Shown: positions 36,261 to 45,946, counted from the stretch's first letter. The stretch is 64,000 nt of DNA from Bruticola sp004554425 (GCA_958366945.1 CATXCY010000010.1:8504-72503); one strand, 5' to 3'. The notes: a model not told the origin generated them from the sequence alone. Translations and numbers: made by a program.

Positions 36261-36327
36261 CATCGATTTTTTGAAGTTTCGAAAGACGAAAACAACCTAA
36301 AATCAGTAGATCGTTAGCTGATTTTTT

Positions 36328-36633
36328 TTAGCGGCGGGCTCCACCGTGATTTTTGAAGCACTCCGCGCAATAAATGGGCTTATCGTTGCGAGGGCGGAAA
36401 GGTACTTTGGCGGTTTTGCCGCACTCAGCGCAAACTACTTCGAACATTTCACGAGTACCGTTAGAACGGCCTAAAGAGCCATTTTCACGCTCGCGTTTGT
36501 GGTTGCGGCGACACTCTGGGCAGCGGCGGGGATCACTGGAAAAACCTTTAGAACTGTAAAACTCTTGTTCACCGGCTGTAAAAACGAAAGTCTCGCCACA
36601 ATCACAGCAAGTTAAAGTACGATCAGAAAACAC
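36328..36633 (-). CDS. Double zinc-ribbon protein
   Basis: GTG start at 36633 with GGAGG nine bases upstream; the TTG at 36648 is in front of this site and is rejected. About 101 residues. First ribbon: CCDC near residue 9 and RRCPECRR near 38. Second: VVCAECGK near 68 and YCAECF near 88, with VPFRPRNDKPIYC between. This matches the small zinc-ribbon family whose C-terminal half has the CxxCGK-VPF-P-KP-YC pattern. Function not established; nucleic-acid binding is likely. The leader upstream is structured. Confidence 0.8.
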   Translation of the reverse strand: MFSDRTLTCCDCGETFVFTAGEQEFYSSKGFSSDPRRCPECRRNHKRERENGSLGRSNGTREMFEVVCAECGKTAKVPFRPRNDKPIYCAECFKNHGGARR

Positions 36634-36639
36634 TCTAAT

Positions 36640-36790
36640 TTCCTCCAACAGGAAGTTGCCAACGGGAATGCGAGCTTCTCGACATACTTCCCAGGGGTCT
36701 AAACCCAGGAATCATCGGATACCAACAAATTTCGCCTGCTAAAATGCAGGTCTTACGAGTTCTCTCCGCAATGGATGATGCCCCACCCAT
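36640..36790 (-). promoter_or_regulatory. Structured leader of the zinc-ribbon gene
   Basis: On the minus strand the sequence just before the gene forms several stems: GGGAA/TTCCC (36664-36668, 36688-36692) enclosing CGAG/CTCG (36671-36674, 36678-36681); GGGT/ACCC (36695-36698, 36703-36706); CCTGC/GCAGG (36735-36739, 36746-36750); and ATCATC/GATGAT (36711-36716, 36774-36779) closing a larger loop. CCT near 36656 can cover the GGAGG ribosome site. I do not recognise a known riboswitch. It may be a cis-regulatory leader. Confidence 0.35.
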
Positions 36791-37135
36791 ATTTATTTTG
36801 ACTAAATACAAGCAACGAAACAACCAGCATTAAGGGAAGCCGTAGCTTTTATTCCAATTCGCACCAAAATTGTAGACCGCCCCTAAAAAGTAGTCAAGGA
36901 GTGAAAGTGGCGAAAGGTTAAGAAAAATTTAATTAAATTGAGCTGAATTTTGCTTATAATGCGCCTTTCTGCATGAATAAAGAGAATGAAAATGTATATC
37001 TCTCGAATCTACCTTTTCTAGTAAAAAAATAAAATCAATCAATAAAATATTGCACTTTGTCCTATCGCTTTATTTATGGAAAAAATCCTATAAATGTACC
37101 AAGTAAAAAGTACTTAACCTAAAAGCAAGTATAAT
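36791..37135. other. AT-rich gene-free interval
   Basis: 345 bases between the radical SAM gene end and the zinc-ribbon leader. No gene, terminator with T-tract, or repeat that I can support. Confidence 0.4.
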
Positions 37136-38839
37136 CTATTGACTGATTAATTTGCGCAAATCCCCGTATTGTCTGATCTTAAACCAAGTTAATTCTCCGT
37201 TAAGTAAGTAACGCCAGGCTACAGCTCCCATTTTTATGAAATTAGTTGCCCAAGCTAAATAAAACGGAAATTGCCAATGACGTTTAAAAAAATCTCGTCG
37301 CTCTAGCAAGAAATTTATGAAACTTTTGGGTATGAACGATTTTGAAGCCAGACAGTATATAGCTAAATAAAAGCGATCTTCTGGACTACGAGGCCAATCC
37401 ATCGAAACACGGAACTGCTTCCAAGCTTTGTTGTTCATGCCTTCAACCTCATCGGGAGAAAGTTTGCCTTCAGCCAGTAATCTTTTGGTTATGGCTGTGC
37501 CTGGAAAATAGTTAAGTGAGTAAAAATAGACGTCGTAAGGGCGTTCTAGCTCTAACATAAACTTGGCTGTTTCTAATTTCATCTTTTCATCGGCCCAAGG
37601 GTTGTCGATAATTAGATCATAAACAGCTGATATGCCCAGTTGTTTGTTGAATTTGGAAAAGGCTAGTATATTATCGTTGCCCGGTATGCGGTTATGAACA
37701 GCCAAACTTTCCTGCGGTGAGCCGCTTTCGATGCCTGTTTGCATTCGGACCAAGCCGGCTTTTTTTAGCTTCTCCAGAAAAGGCTGACGTAACATAGGTG
37801 GTATAAGCATACATTCAAAGGGCAAACCTATACGCTGTGGATATTTTGAGCAGAATTCGTCTACCCATGAGGGAGGGGCTGCAAAAGCTGTATCATCATC
37901 TATTTTTACTCTAGCCAAACGGGGAAAATGCTTTTTTATATATTCAAGCTCGCCTAAAATGTGCTCTACGGAGCGTAGACGATAAAATTTTTGTTTGTCG
38001 GCCGCAAATTTTTCGCGCAGAATAGATACATAACAGTAAGAACAATTATAAGGACAGCCCCGTGAACAATAAATTCTGTATTCAGCTGTTCTCTTCCAGG
38101 GCTCTTCATTGTGAATTTTTTTATCTTCTATATAAAACTTATTGAAATCGTCTACATCTGGATAAGGCAATTCGTCCAAGTTGGCAATTAGAGGGCGCAT
38201 TTCGTTTTTGTAAATTTTGTCTCCCAACTTTGCCCAAATATTGGGAATATCGCCGGTAAAATTATTGCTGTATAGAGCCTCGCATAAGTCTATAAGTGGA
38301 GCTTCTCCTTCGCCCAGACAGAGATAATCGGCGCAATCTAAAGCTCCTTCGGGGACAGCAGTAACGTGAATACCGCCCCAACATACTGGTAAATCAGAAA
38401 AGCGTTTTTTTAGTGCTTTGGTAAGCTCTTTTACCATTGGCAACAAGCTAGAAATAAAGCCTATGCCTACAAGATTGGCTTGTTTGTCGGCTATAATTTT
38501 GAATACCAACTCTAGTTCTTGAGCTGAAGGCATTTCCAATTTGTTATTTACCCAATCGCGCAAGAAAATTAGATCCACCTGGAAACCGGCGCGGCGTAAA
38601 GCTGCTGATAAGTAGCGCAAACCGGAATTTTCAACGCTGTAAATAGCTATTAATATTACATTAAATTGTTTTGGCTCTCCGTACCAACCAGAGCGAGGTG
38701 CCCAGGGAGCATGAATTTGTTTCTGTGCCGATCCTAAAGCCGGATCGAAAAGAGCCTCTGCCGATCCTGGAGAAGCGCCGGGAGCAGTTAATTTTGATGA
38801 AAAATTGTCATAAGTAATAGTTTTATCTGAATTTAACAT
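37136..38839 (-). CDS. B12-binding-domain radical SAM protein
   Basis: 567 residues. After a polar N-terminal 55 residues comes a Rossmann cobalamin-binding-like domain (about 60-200: VGIGFISSLLPMV, WGGIHVT), without the DxHxxG His motif, so base-off cobalamin is likely as in many of this class. Then a radical SAM core with RGCPYNCSYC near residue 262, giving the three 4Fe-4S Cys. The rest is helical. Overlaps the upstream gene by seven bases, so co-translated. Reaction unknown; the class does methylations, ring changes and C-C bond formation on unreactive carbons. Confidence 0.85.
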   Translation of the reverse strand: MLNSDKTITYDNFSSKLTAPGASPGSAEALFDPALGSAQKQIHAPWAPRSGWYGEPKQFNVILIAIYSVENSGLRYLSAALRRAGFQVDLIFLRDWVNNKLEMPSAQELELVFKIIADKQANLVGIGFISSLLPMVKELTKALKKRFSDLPVCWGGIHVTAVPEGALDCADYLCLGEGEAPLIDLCEALYSNNFTGDIPNIWAKLGDKIYKNEMRPLIANLDELPYPDVDDFNKFYIEDKKIHNEEPWKRTAEYRIYCSRGCPYNCSYCYVSILREKFAADKQKFYRLRSVEHILGELEYIKKHFPRLARVKIDDDTAFAAPPSWVDEFCSKYPQRIGLPFECMLIPPMLRQPFLEKLKKAGLVRMQTGIESGSPQESLAVHNRIPGNDNILAFSKFNKQLGISAVYDLIIDNPWADEKMKLETAKFMLELERPYDVYFYSLNYFPGTAITKRLLAEGKLSPDEVEGMNNKAWKQFRVSMDWPRSPEDRFYLAIYCLASKSFIPKSFINFLLERRDFFKRHWQFPFYLAWATNFIKMGAVAWRYLLNGELTWFKIRQYGDLRKLISQ

Positions 38840-40008
38840 AGCGGACTTACCCTTTTTATTTCGTTAGCTAGATCCGAGGGAGAAGGCAGAGGCTTAGCGG
38901 AAAAACGGCGGAAATTCATGCGCAGAGCGTTAAAAAAAGCGGAGGTATTATGCAAAGTTAAAGCTATCTCCCACCAACAAGGACGCAAGCAAGCTCGACA
39001 ATTATGACGCAAATTTTTGAGATAATTTAAGTCGCGTTTTTGCTGGTACCAATTTACAAAATCGCTTTCATAGACTTTGGGCGCTTTACTGGAAGCGTCA
39101 TTTTGAAAATGACACATAGAGTAAGTGCCGCTTGGGCTGATAGAAAAACTAAGGCCGCCAGTTTGGCAATCTGTTCCTGTGCCCCAATAATTGGTATTCG
39201 TCTGTTGCGCAGTAGTAGATTTTGTGCTGTCGGCAGCTTTTAAGAAATTGACCATAGCTTTTAAATAAGGCTCAGAATTAAAAATCGGTGATTGTGGTTG
39301 CCGTTTAGCTTGTAATATGTAGTTAAGCAATTTGTTGAGAGCGGCTTCATCTTTTTCACTAAAGCGCATTGCTTCTGAATCAGCAGAACAAGCCAGAATT
39401 TCTCCTTGATAGCTGTGTCTTTCTAAGGGAACTAAAGATAAATAAAAATTATAGGCTTTGGCTATAGCTAGCATTTGCGGAATATCTTTTATATTGCGCG
39501 TTGAAACTACACAATTTAAGATGCCAGTTCCGCCACGTTTACGAATTATTTCCGCCCAAAATTTAATTCGCTCAATTATCTTTTCCCAAATTTCTGGCTT
39601 GTGGCATATTTCACTCTGAACTTGGGGATGAGGAGTATCTAAAGAAATTGAAATGTGACGCAACCCAGCCTCGACTACTGCCATATGTAATTCCTCTGTG
39701 CCTGCTAGGGCGTTGGTCAAGACTCTAGTTTCAATTCCTCTGTCGATAAAAGCTTTGACTATTTTAGGTAAGTCTGGGCGCAGAAAAGGTTCACCACCTC
39801 CCAGAGAAATGGCCATAGTGCCGAGGCGACGCAGATTATCGGCTGTGGATTCTATTTGCGCAATTGTAAGTTCTTCGTCTTGACGCCCTTTTTTCCATAA
39901 TCCACACATGGCACAAGTGAGGTTGCAGCGGTGAGTCAAGCCAAAATGAACATATATAGGTGTGTTGCCGTTCCAAAAAGCTTTAACAAGCGACCAAGGG
40001 TTTTTCAC
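38833..40008 (-). CDS. Radical SAM/SPASM-type protein
   Basis: 391 residues. Radical SAM Cys motif RCNLTCAMC near residues 27-34, then SLGGGEPFLRPD near 68 and later a Cys-rich C-terminal part (DCQTGG, MCHFQ, CRACLRPCWW) like a SPASM auxiliary-cluster domain. Such proteins mature peptides or activate glycyl or sulfatase enzymes, or reduce sugars. It overlaps the genes on both sides (four and seven bases), so all three must be made in fixed ratio. Confidence 0.85.
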   Translation of the reverse strand: MKNPWSLVKAFWNGNTPIYVHFGLTHRCNLTCAMCGLWKKGRQDEELTIAQIESTADNLRRLGTMAISLGGGEPFLRPDLPKIVKAFIDRGIETRVLTNALAGTEELHMAVVEAGLRHISISLDTPHPQVQSEICHKPEIWEKIIERIKFWAEIIRKRGGTGILNCVVSTRNIKDIPQMLAIAKAYNFYLSLVPLERHSYQGEILACSADSEAMRFSEKDEAALNKLLNYILQAKRQPQSPIFNSEPYLKAMVNFLKAADSTKSTTAQQTNTNYWGTGTDCQTGGLSFSISPSGTYSMCHFQNDASSKAPKVYESDFVNWYQQKRDLNYLKNLRHNCRACLRPCWWEIALTLHNTSAFFNALRMNFRRFSAKPLPSPSDLANEIKRVSPLC

Positions 40009-41462
40009 AATTTCAGGATCTCCCAGCCAGCTTTTAATTTGCGGGCCATATCATTAAAATTTTTAAGCTCTAGCAACTTGCGGAACATTTGCTTAGGGCG
40101 CAAATAAAAGCGTTTGAAAGCTTTATCGCATAGAGAGCTGAGCTCTGAGGCTGTAAAAAATTCTGTCCATACTTGAGGCTTAAAATCAGGATATGGATTG
40201 GCCAAAAAATTCTCCCAATGTTGCGGATCGAGAATGCCTCTAGCTACACCTTGATCATAAATCAAAGTGTTAGGATAAGGAGTTAAAATTCCAAATAGAG
40301 CGTAATCAGGATCGAGAGAAATGGCAAAATCTACAGTACGATTTATTTCATCTATAGAACTGTCATGAGGACAGCCGATCATAAAGTAGCATACCGTAGT
40401 TAAACCTTCATCAGTAAGCATTTTGAAGGCCTGACGCACCTTATCTGTAGTCAGATTTTTATTTAAAGCCTTCATACCAGCATCTGTACCAGACTCAACT
40501 CCTATATGCACTCTGGTACAACCTGCCAAACGCATAGCTTTTACGGTTTCTGGAGTTAGGCAATTGGCGCGGGCTCGAATATTCCAATTTACTTTAATGG
40601 AGCGTTTATTTATTTCTTCACAAATAGCCAAAACGCGGTCTCGACGGACGTTAAAGGTATCGTCTACTATATATATTTCATGTACACCTAAATTGGCGCA
40701 AACTTCCATTTCATCTACTACTGACTTGGCACTTCGCCAACGCCAGGTAGTACGTCCGGGAGTGTTGCAAAAAGAACATTTGTAAGGACAGCCACGGCTG
40801 GTTAAGAGAGAAGTTGCTATAGCTTCACTACCCAAAACGTAGCTATACTTGCGGTAGTCTAGTATCTCGCGTCGAGGAAAAGGTAGTTTATCCAAATCGT
40901 CTATGGGTGGTCGTGAACATGTTTGCACGATATTCCCTTGATTGTCTTTAAAAAATAAGCCTGCAATGTTGCGCAAGCTATTTTCTAAAGTTTGACAATC
41001 GTAACCGTGGCTGTCGCTCCAGGAGGCTAAGTGGGCTTGCACAACTTCTGTAAAAGCTTCTTCTCCTTCAAAGGGAATGCAACCATCCAAACATTGGTAT
41101 TTCATGCACTGTTGGGGAAAATCAGAAACATGCGGGCCGCCCCACCAAACCTTTACCGTTTTACCCAAATCTTTTTTTACCGACTCAGATACTTGAATCA
41201 TGTCAATTAGATCATGAGTATGACCGGTTAGGCCTACTATTTGTGGTTTATAGTCAATTATAAGTTTGCGCAATTGCTCAAGGTGAAGATGATCGGCCAA
41301 ACAATCGATAAGACGTGTTTCTACCTGAGTATACTTATGGAGATGGGCTTCTATATAAAGCAAGCCTAAAGGCGGAATAGTGTTGGTTTCCGCATTTACC
41401 GTAGTTGGCACTTCTGAGGATATACTGTTGTCACGTGGTGGATTTATTAAAAGGATTCTCAT
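40005..41462 (-). CDS. B12-binding-domain radical SAM protein
   Basis: 485 residues. N-terminal cobalamin-binding-like domain (RILLINPPRD, then PQIVGLTGHTHDL, then WWGGPHVSDFP), radical SAM core with SRGCPYKCSFCN near residue 222, then the C-terminal part with ARANCLTPETVKAMRLAG and VHIGVESGTD as in the class-B methylthiotransferase-like Elp3/B12 group. Four-base overlap with the next gene. First gene of the three-gene overlap; preceded by 64 bases. Methyl or radical transfer on an unknown substrate. Confidence 0.87.
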   Translation of the reverse strand: MRILLINPPRDNSISSEVPTTVNAETNTIPPLGLLYIEAHLHKYTQVETRLIDCLADHLHLEQLRKLIIDYKPQIVGLTGHTHDLIDMIQVSESVKKDLGKTVKVWWGGPHVSDFPQQCMKYQCLDGCIPFEGEEAFTEVVQAHLASWSDSHGYDCQTLENSLRNIAGLFFKDNQGNIVQTCSRPPIDDLDKLPFPRREILDYRKYSYVLGSEAIATSLLTSRGCPYKCSFCNTPGRTTWRWRSAKSVVDEMEVCANLGVHEIYIVDDTFNVRRDRVLAICEEINKRSIKVNWNIRARANCLTPETVKAMRLAGCTRVHIGVESGTDAGMKALNKNLTTDKVRQAFKMLTDEGLTTVCYFMIGCPHDSSIDEINRTVDFAISLDPDYALFGILTPYPNTLIYDQGVARGILDPQHWENFLANPYPDFKPQVWTEFFTASELSSLCDKAFKRFYLRPKQMFRKLLELKNFNDMARKLKAGWEILKL

Positions 41463-41526
41463 AAGGTTGTTTTGACAGCTCTCGGACTTTTATTGCATGT
41501 ATATGCATTGATTAATTAGCGGATTG

Positions 41527-42555
41527 TTAGGAGCGCAGTTTGTTGCCCATTGCCATAACCCATTGCAAAATAGTGCGATGATTGAGAGAAAAAAGTAGGT
41601 TGTACTCAGTAAAGCAAGTAGCCGAACAACTTTGGCAAGGCAATAGCTTTTGTCTGAGTTGCTTGGCTGCTTCAGCAAAACCTAATTCTATGGCATTGGG
41701 CCCCTGTTGATCACCTATAAGCAAAGAACAAGGATAAAGGCATCCATCTGCGTCTATATTCAAATAGAACTGTCCGGCCCAACATTTTTTCCAAGCAGAT
41801 CCACTGTCTGTAGAAGTGTTGTGACTGTAGTCTTTCCAATTGATAAGATGATCCAAACACTGAATGGAATTACCTATCTTGCGCCCTTTAAGTTTAGCTT
41901 CTTTCAAATATTGTAAACATTCTCGATATTCTTCGTCAGAAGGGCGCAAGGGGTTGTTCACTCCAAAATGATCGCTGTGATGCAATACTTGGAAAGTGGG
42001 AGTAAAACCATACTTTTCTGCTTCTTTTAAGATCCAGTCTACTTTGTAAATATTGTTAATGGTTAAAACTGTAATAGTCCATAAAGCAACTGGACTTTGG
42101 GAGGCAATTTCTATGGCCGCCATCGCCTTTTCATAGGAGCCAGGCTCACGGTTGGCGTCATGCGCTTCCTGAGGGCCGTCCAAAGATATGATTAAATGAT
42201 CTAACTTTTCCAAGAGCTTAGTCTTTTGGGAAATGAGATATCCGTTAGTGTCTAGGGTTGTATATAAATTATTCTCTTTGGCACAACTGACGATTTCTTC
42301 AATATCAGGACGCAACAAAGGCTCGCCGCCCCAAATGCCCAAACGCTGAATACCGCAGGCTGCCATTTCTCGAATCAGTTTTCGCATTTGCTCTGTGCTC
42401 AATTCTGGCTGACGGCGGGCTGGAATTTTGCAATAGCGACAGTGCGACTGACAAGCATTATTGGTGGCGATAGTGGCAAAAATCGGAGTTGGAGCACCGC
42501 TTAGGCGCCCTTTTAGGACGGCTGCTCCGGCTTTAGCCATGGTAATGAATTTCAT
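41527..42555 (-). CDS. Radical SAM/SPASM protein
   Basis: 342 residues. NACQSHCRYC near residues 34-41, WGGEPLLRPD near 76, a C-terminal auxiliary Cys set (CWAGQFY, YPCSLL, LPCQSCSATC). Similar to HpnH/MoaA-like and RiPP maturase SPASM enzymes. An ACGGAGAG site precedes the ATG. It is the first radical SAM gene after the aminotransferase at 42583, 27 bases apart, and likely on one transcript with it. Confidence 0.85.
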   Translation of the reverse strand: MKFITMAKAGAAVLKGRLSGAPTPIFATIATNNACQSHCRYCKIPARRQPELSTEQMRKLIREMAACGIQRLGIWGGEPLLRPDIEEIVSCAKENNLYTTLDTNGYLISQKTKLLEKLDHLIISLDGPQEAHDANREPGSYEKAMAAIEIASQSPVALWTITVLTINNIYKVDWILKEAEKYGFTPTFQVLHHSDHFGVNNPLRPSDEEYRECLQYLKEAKLKGRKIGNSIQCLDHLINWKDYSHNTSTDSGSAWKKCWAGQFYLNIDADGCLYPCSLLIGDQQGPNAIELGFAEAAKQLRQKLLPCQSCSATCFTEYNLLFSLNHRTILQWVMAMGNKLRS

Positions 42556-42582
42556 GTTGCTTTTTGTCTCTCCGTATTGTGC

Positions 42583-44382
42583 CTAGTTTTTTTGAGAGTC
42601 AGTCGACTCGACTGCCTCTGCCGGAACATGCTCACTTACGACTGCTGAGTCGGAGCTGTTGCTCTTGCTTAAAGTTGTATTTTTGCGTAAAGCTAAAATG
42701 TTTTTGGCAACTGAAGAAGCAACTGGTCTGGCTGAAAGCGGTAGAGCCGCTGGTCGCGGAGGAGCAGTGTGTGTAGCAGCTGCTGTAGGCAACGGCGGAG
42801 CTACTGGTCGCGGAGGAGCAGCGTGTGTGGCAGCTGCTGTAGGCAACGGCGGAGTTACTGGTCGCGGAGGAGCAGCGTGGGTAGCAGCTGTTGTAGGCAA
42901 CGGAGGAGCAGCTGTTCGCGAAGGAGCAGCGTGGGTAGTAGCAATAGGAGCAGCCAAGTCGGAATCAATATCGTAGGTGGCAGCTTCATCTATGACGGCG
43001 GCTCTGGCTTTGGTAAGGCTGTTATGTTTTGTCGGCTCATTTGTTTTTCTGTAGGTAACAGAGTGGGGCTTTTCGTTTTTCACTTGGGGCAGAGCAAATT
43101 CTTTCTGCCCTCCGTAGTGAAGAATAGTGTCCAGCGAATAGCGGCACCCCTCAACTATGCGTTCTAAGTCGGCATCTTTAAGTCTAGGATAAATAGGTAA
43201 ATGTAATTGCACACGGGCTAACAAGTTAGCGTTGGTCAACTTGCTAGTATAGCTAACAGAATCAGATAAAATGGAAATTTGCTGAATTGGTTTTAAATAT
43301 CCTGGAGATGTATCGATGGCATGACTGGAAAGTTGTCTAGCTAATTTTTCATTTTCAATATGGCCGATTACAAATGAATTAAAGACCGATTCGCCATAGT
43401 CGGGATATTCAGGAATAATCAGTCCTGGTAAATCGGCTTGCTTAAAAAGCTTAATCAATTTTTTGCCATTTTGCGTACGCAGCGCGTTCTGCTCTTCAGC
43501 CCAGTCTAGCAAGCGGCGTCCCAAAGCGGCTTGTGCTGGTGAGGGCTTAAAGCTTATATCAGGAGCGTTAGTATTGACACTATCTTCAAACATGCTATGC
43601 AAGGCATCCTTGCCTAAAAAAGACCAACCGATGCTTAGCAAAATATAAGCGCTAGCTGTAAAACCTAAAGTTGTCGTACCTGCCCACATAGCTGCGGCTT
43701 TGAATATTTGGGGATAAATAGAAGAGCTGGGAGCTATATAGGAGTCTTCCATGCGCAAGGTTGCTATTTCAGCTAAATGCTGATCTTGGAAAACGGCCAT
43801 ACCGCCGCCCAAGGTGGTGAAATTTTTCGTCAAGGCAAACGAGAAAATAGCCGCATCACCGAAAGAACCTGCTTTTTTGCCATTTATGGTTGCGCCAAAA
43901 CCTTGGGCGCAGTCTTCAATTACAAATATGTTTTTGCTTCTAGCTATAGTAGCGAGCTCTTCTGCAGGAGCTGGACAGCCATACATATGGGTAATAATAA
44001 TAGCGGAAACGCCTTCCCAATCTTCATCTTTGATAGTTTCGGGGCCCATTACCCAGCTGCCCTGACGAATATCTACTAAGTGTGGTTGGAGGCCGGCAGC
44101 AATGATGGTGGAAGGAATAGAGTGATGGGTCCAAGCTGGGATCATCACCTTAGAATGGGGCGCTAAGTTCAGACATTGTAAAATAAGGTACAGCGCACCT
44201 CTAGCCGAATTCATATAAATAGCTTTTTTGACGCCTATATGTTCGGCGAATTTATTTTCGAATTTTTCTACTTCGCTGTTTCTTGCCTGACTTATTTCGC
44301 TGATAAACCATTGAATGTCTGTAAAATTTAGGGCTAAGTCGAACCTAGGAATTGGCCACCCGTTTTTCAAAAAATTTGACAT
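42583..44382 (-). CDS. DegT/DnrJ/EryC1 aminotransferase-like protein with Pro/Ala repeat tail
   Basis: 599 residues. The aminotransferase fold covers about 1-400: SARGALYLILQCL, HMYGCPAPAEEL, EDCAQGFGA and the PLP Lys in SFALTKNFTTLGGG near residue 190. The last 170 residues are low complexity: an 18-residue Pro/Ala/Thr unit (PPRPVAPPLPTAAATHAA) repeats about four times, encoded by 54-base DNA repeats. That tail is absent from ordinary DegT proteins. An aminotransferase next to four radical SAM genes suggests an amino-sugar or amino-polyol product. The tail is probably flexible; a tether or wall-spanning role would be a guess. Confidence 0.82.
   Translation of the reverse strand: MSNFLKNGWPIPRFDLALNFTDIQWFISEISQARNSEVEKFENKFAEHIGVKKAIYMNSARGALYLILQCLNLAPHSKVMIPAWTHHSIPSTIIAAGLQPHLVDIRQGSWVMGPETIKDEDWEGVSAIIITHMYGCPAPAEELATIARSKNIFVIEDCAQGFGATINGKKAGSFGDAAIFSFALTKNFTTLGGGMAVFQDQHLAEIATLRMEDSYIAPSSSIYPQIFKAAAMWAGTTTLGFTASAYILLSIGWSFLGKDALHSMFEDSVNTNAPDISFKPSPAQAALGRRLLDWAEEQNALRTQNGKKLIKLFKQADLPGLIIPEYPDYGESVFNSFVIGHIENEKLARQLSSHAIDTSPGYLKPIQQISILSDSVSYTSKLTNANLLARVQLHLPIYPRLKDADLERIVEGCRYSLDTILHYGGQKEFALPQVKNEKPHSVTYRKTNEPTKHNSLTKARAAVIDEAATYDIDSDLAAPIATTHAAPSRTAAPPLPTTAATHAAPPRPVTPPLPTAAATHAAPPRPVAPPLPTAAATHTAPPRPAALPLSARPVASSVAKNILALRKNTTLSKSNSSDSAVVSEHVPAEAVESTDSQKN
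42750..42946. repeat. 54-base tandem repeats inside the aminotransferase tail
   Basis: Units begin at 42750, 42804 and 42858, exactly 54 bases apart; a fourth, diverged unit begins at 42912. Differences between units 1-3 are few, so the array is recent or homogenised. The period is a multiple of three, so copy number can change without shifting the frame. Confidence 0.9.
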
Positions 44383-44566
44383 CTTACTGCGTATTGACTA
44401 ATCCTATCCAGATCAACTCTAAGGTAGCTTCGGTCTAAGGCTGGTAGCTACCGACAGAAAAGTCAATTATCCCTTTCTGAAAATTAGATTGTCTATTTTG
44501 TGCGTTGTCAGTGAAAGCAATAAACTGAAATTTCAAGACTTATTTTCCGCTCAAATTTAGGAAATA

Positions 44567-45946
44567 TCAATTAACTTCCTTCAATACGGACTCTTCTTGA
44601 GCGCTTAAATTATCGAGTTTTAGAAGATATTTGGCCGCTGTACTTAACGAATTCTCTATTGAATGATCCAAGTTGTTATACCAGAATCTGCCTGTTCTCC
44701 CCAAAAGCTCTAAATTCTCAAATTCTGAGCATTCTTTTTCCAAAGAGTTGAGCTTATCGATATAGTTTAAACTGTATATAGGATATGCATCCCTAATCTT
44801 TTCTAACTTTGTATCTAAAACTTTGAAACTTTCGTCTATAACTTTTACTTGCTTCAATTCTTTTAATAAGCGAGGAAGTTGCTTTTCCGGATCTTGCCAT
44901 AAATCGTCTTGGTAGCGGCAAGTAATTTCCAGACAAAGGCCACCTTTGCGGGCAGGCACGCAGTCTGAACTAAAATAAGCAGGGTTGGATAGGCGAGAAA
45001 ATAGCAAATTTTTATCACCGAAATAACACCATTGAGAGCGTTGTAAAGGCTCTTTGTCTAGCATTACATTGCATATCAGCTGGGAACGATAATCTAGTTC
45101 TGTGGGAGTGAGTGACAACTTGGCTGCCAATTCGTTAATAGAAGCGCTCCAGGCAACTTGTTCACAGTCGAAAGTGGCTTGTGTTGTAACTACCTTCTCA
45201 ATTCTTTGGTGTCCATTAACCGTAGGAGCGCAAATGAGTTCGGTTACATCACAATTAGTGATGATCTCTCCGCCCAGTTTTTCAATTTGTCTTTGGCAGC
45301 TTTCCCAAAAGGCACAGATTCCACCCTGTTTGGGATAAAGGAAATTGAGCTCGGCTTTTTTGGGAAGCAGCATGAGCTTAAAAATCTCAAACAGAGAAGC
45401 TGTGTTGACGTTGTCATCAATAGTCGCTCTCTCCAAGCCAATCTTGGCCCAATTCCTATGAGTTTGTTCAGTTGAAATACCGACAAATTTTTCGGTGTAA
45501 TCTTTGAAAAATGTTTCGTAAAGCGTTTTCCCGTAGCGGCAAAGTACATACTCCTTGAAAGATTGGCTAGGACGTTGGCTGCGTCCTGTTCTCAGGATCA
45601 TGTCTAGACCAGCTTGAATGGCAATATGCAAAGGCAATTTAGCTATGGTCGCCAAGCGGAGAGGCCAATCATGATATTGTCCCATAAAGTAAACTTGGGA
45701 GAAACGTTGAATTTCCGTAAATCGATCTTGATGGATCTCTTTTAGAAAGCGATTTACTTTAGGATTTTGCGAGTAAAAACGATGTGGCCCTATATCAAAA
45801 GTCCACTCTCCGTAGTGAAAGCTGCGCGACAAGCCTCCCGCTTTTTTCTCGCGCTCCAATACAGTTACAGGCAATCCTGCTTTACAGAGATAATAGGCCA
45901 AAGTCAGGCCGGCTGCCCCTCCGCCGACTATTACATAGCGCTTCAC
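44567..45946 (-). CDS. FAD-dependent oxidoreductase, UDP-galactopyranose mutase/amine-oxidase-like
   Basis: GTG at 45946 with AGGTGG upstream is preferred to GTG at 45955. N-terminal FAD dinucleotide fold: VIVGGGAAGLTLAYYL, then EREKKAGG, then FDIGPHRFYSQNP near residue 55. That last motif and the internal W/Y pattern resemble UDP-galactopyranose mutase and related NAD(P)/FAD proteins. 459 residues. It could make a furanose sugar or a desaturated/oxidised intermediate for the pathway encoded by the next genes. It precedes the DegT gene by 184 bases, which include a 7-base stem (44423-44429 with 44446-44452). Confidence 0.78.
   Translation of the reverse strand: MKRYVIVGGGAAGLTLAYYLCKAGLPVTVLEREKKAGGLSRSFHYGEWTFDIGPHRFYSQNPKVNRFLKEIHQDRFTEIQRFSQVYFMGQYHDWPLRLATIAKLPLHIAIQAGLDMILRTGRSQRPSQSFKEYVLCRYGKTLYETFFKDYTEKFVGISTEQTHRNWAKIGLERATIDDNVNTASLFEIFKLMLLPKKAELNFLYPKQGGICAFWESCQRQIEKLGGEIITNCDVTELICAPTVNGHQRIEKVVTTQATFDCEQVAWSASINELAAKLSLTPTELDYRSQLICNVMLDKEPLQRSQWCYFGDKNLLFSRLSNPAYFSSDCVPARKGGLCLEITCRYQDDLWQDPEKQLPRLLKELKQVKVIDESFKVLDTKLEKIRDAYPIYSLNYIDKLNSLEKECSEFENLELLGRTGRFWYNNLDHSIENSLSTAAKYLLKLDNLSAQEESVLKEVN

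Noticed and set aside
36690..36710. tRNA-like anticodon stem
   Set aside because: The stem has a mismatch and no T-loop or acceptor stem is present.
42750..42946. CRISPR-like array
   Set aside because: Units are contiguous, have no spacers and keep the reading frame.
42659..43167. Open frames on the + strand across the 54-base repeats
   Set aside because: They are shadows of the Pro/Ala repeat tail on the other strand; Gly/Ala repeats follow from it.
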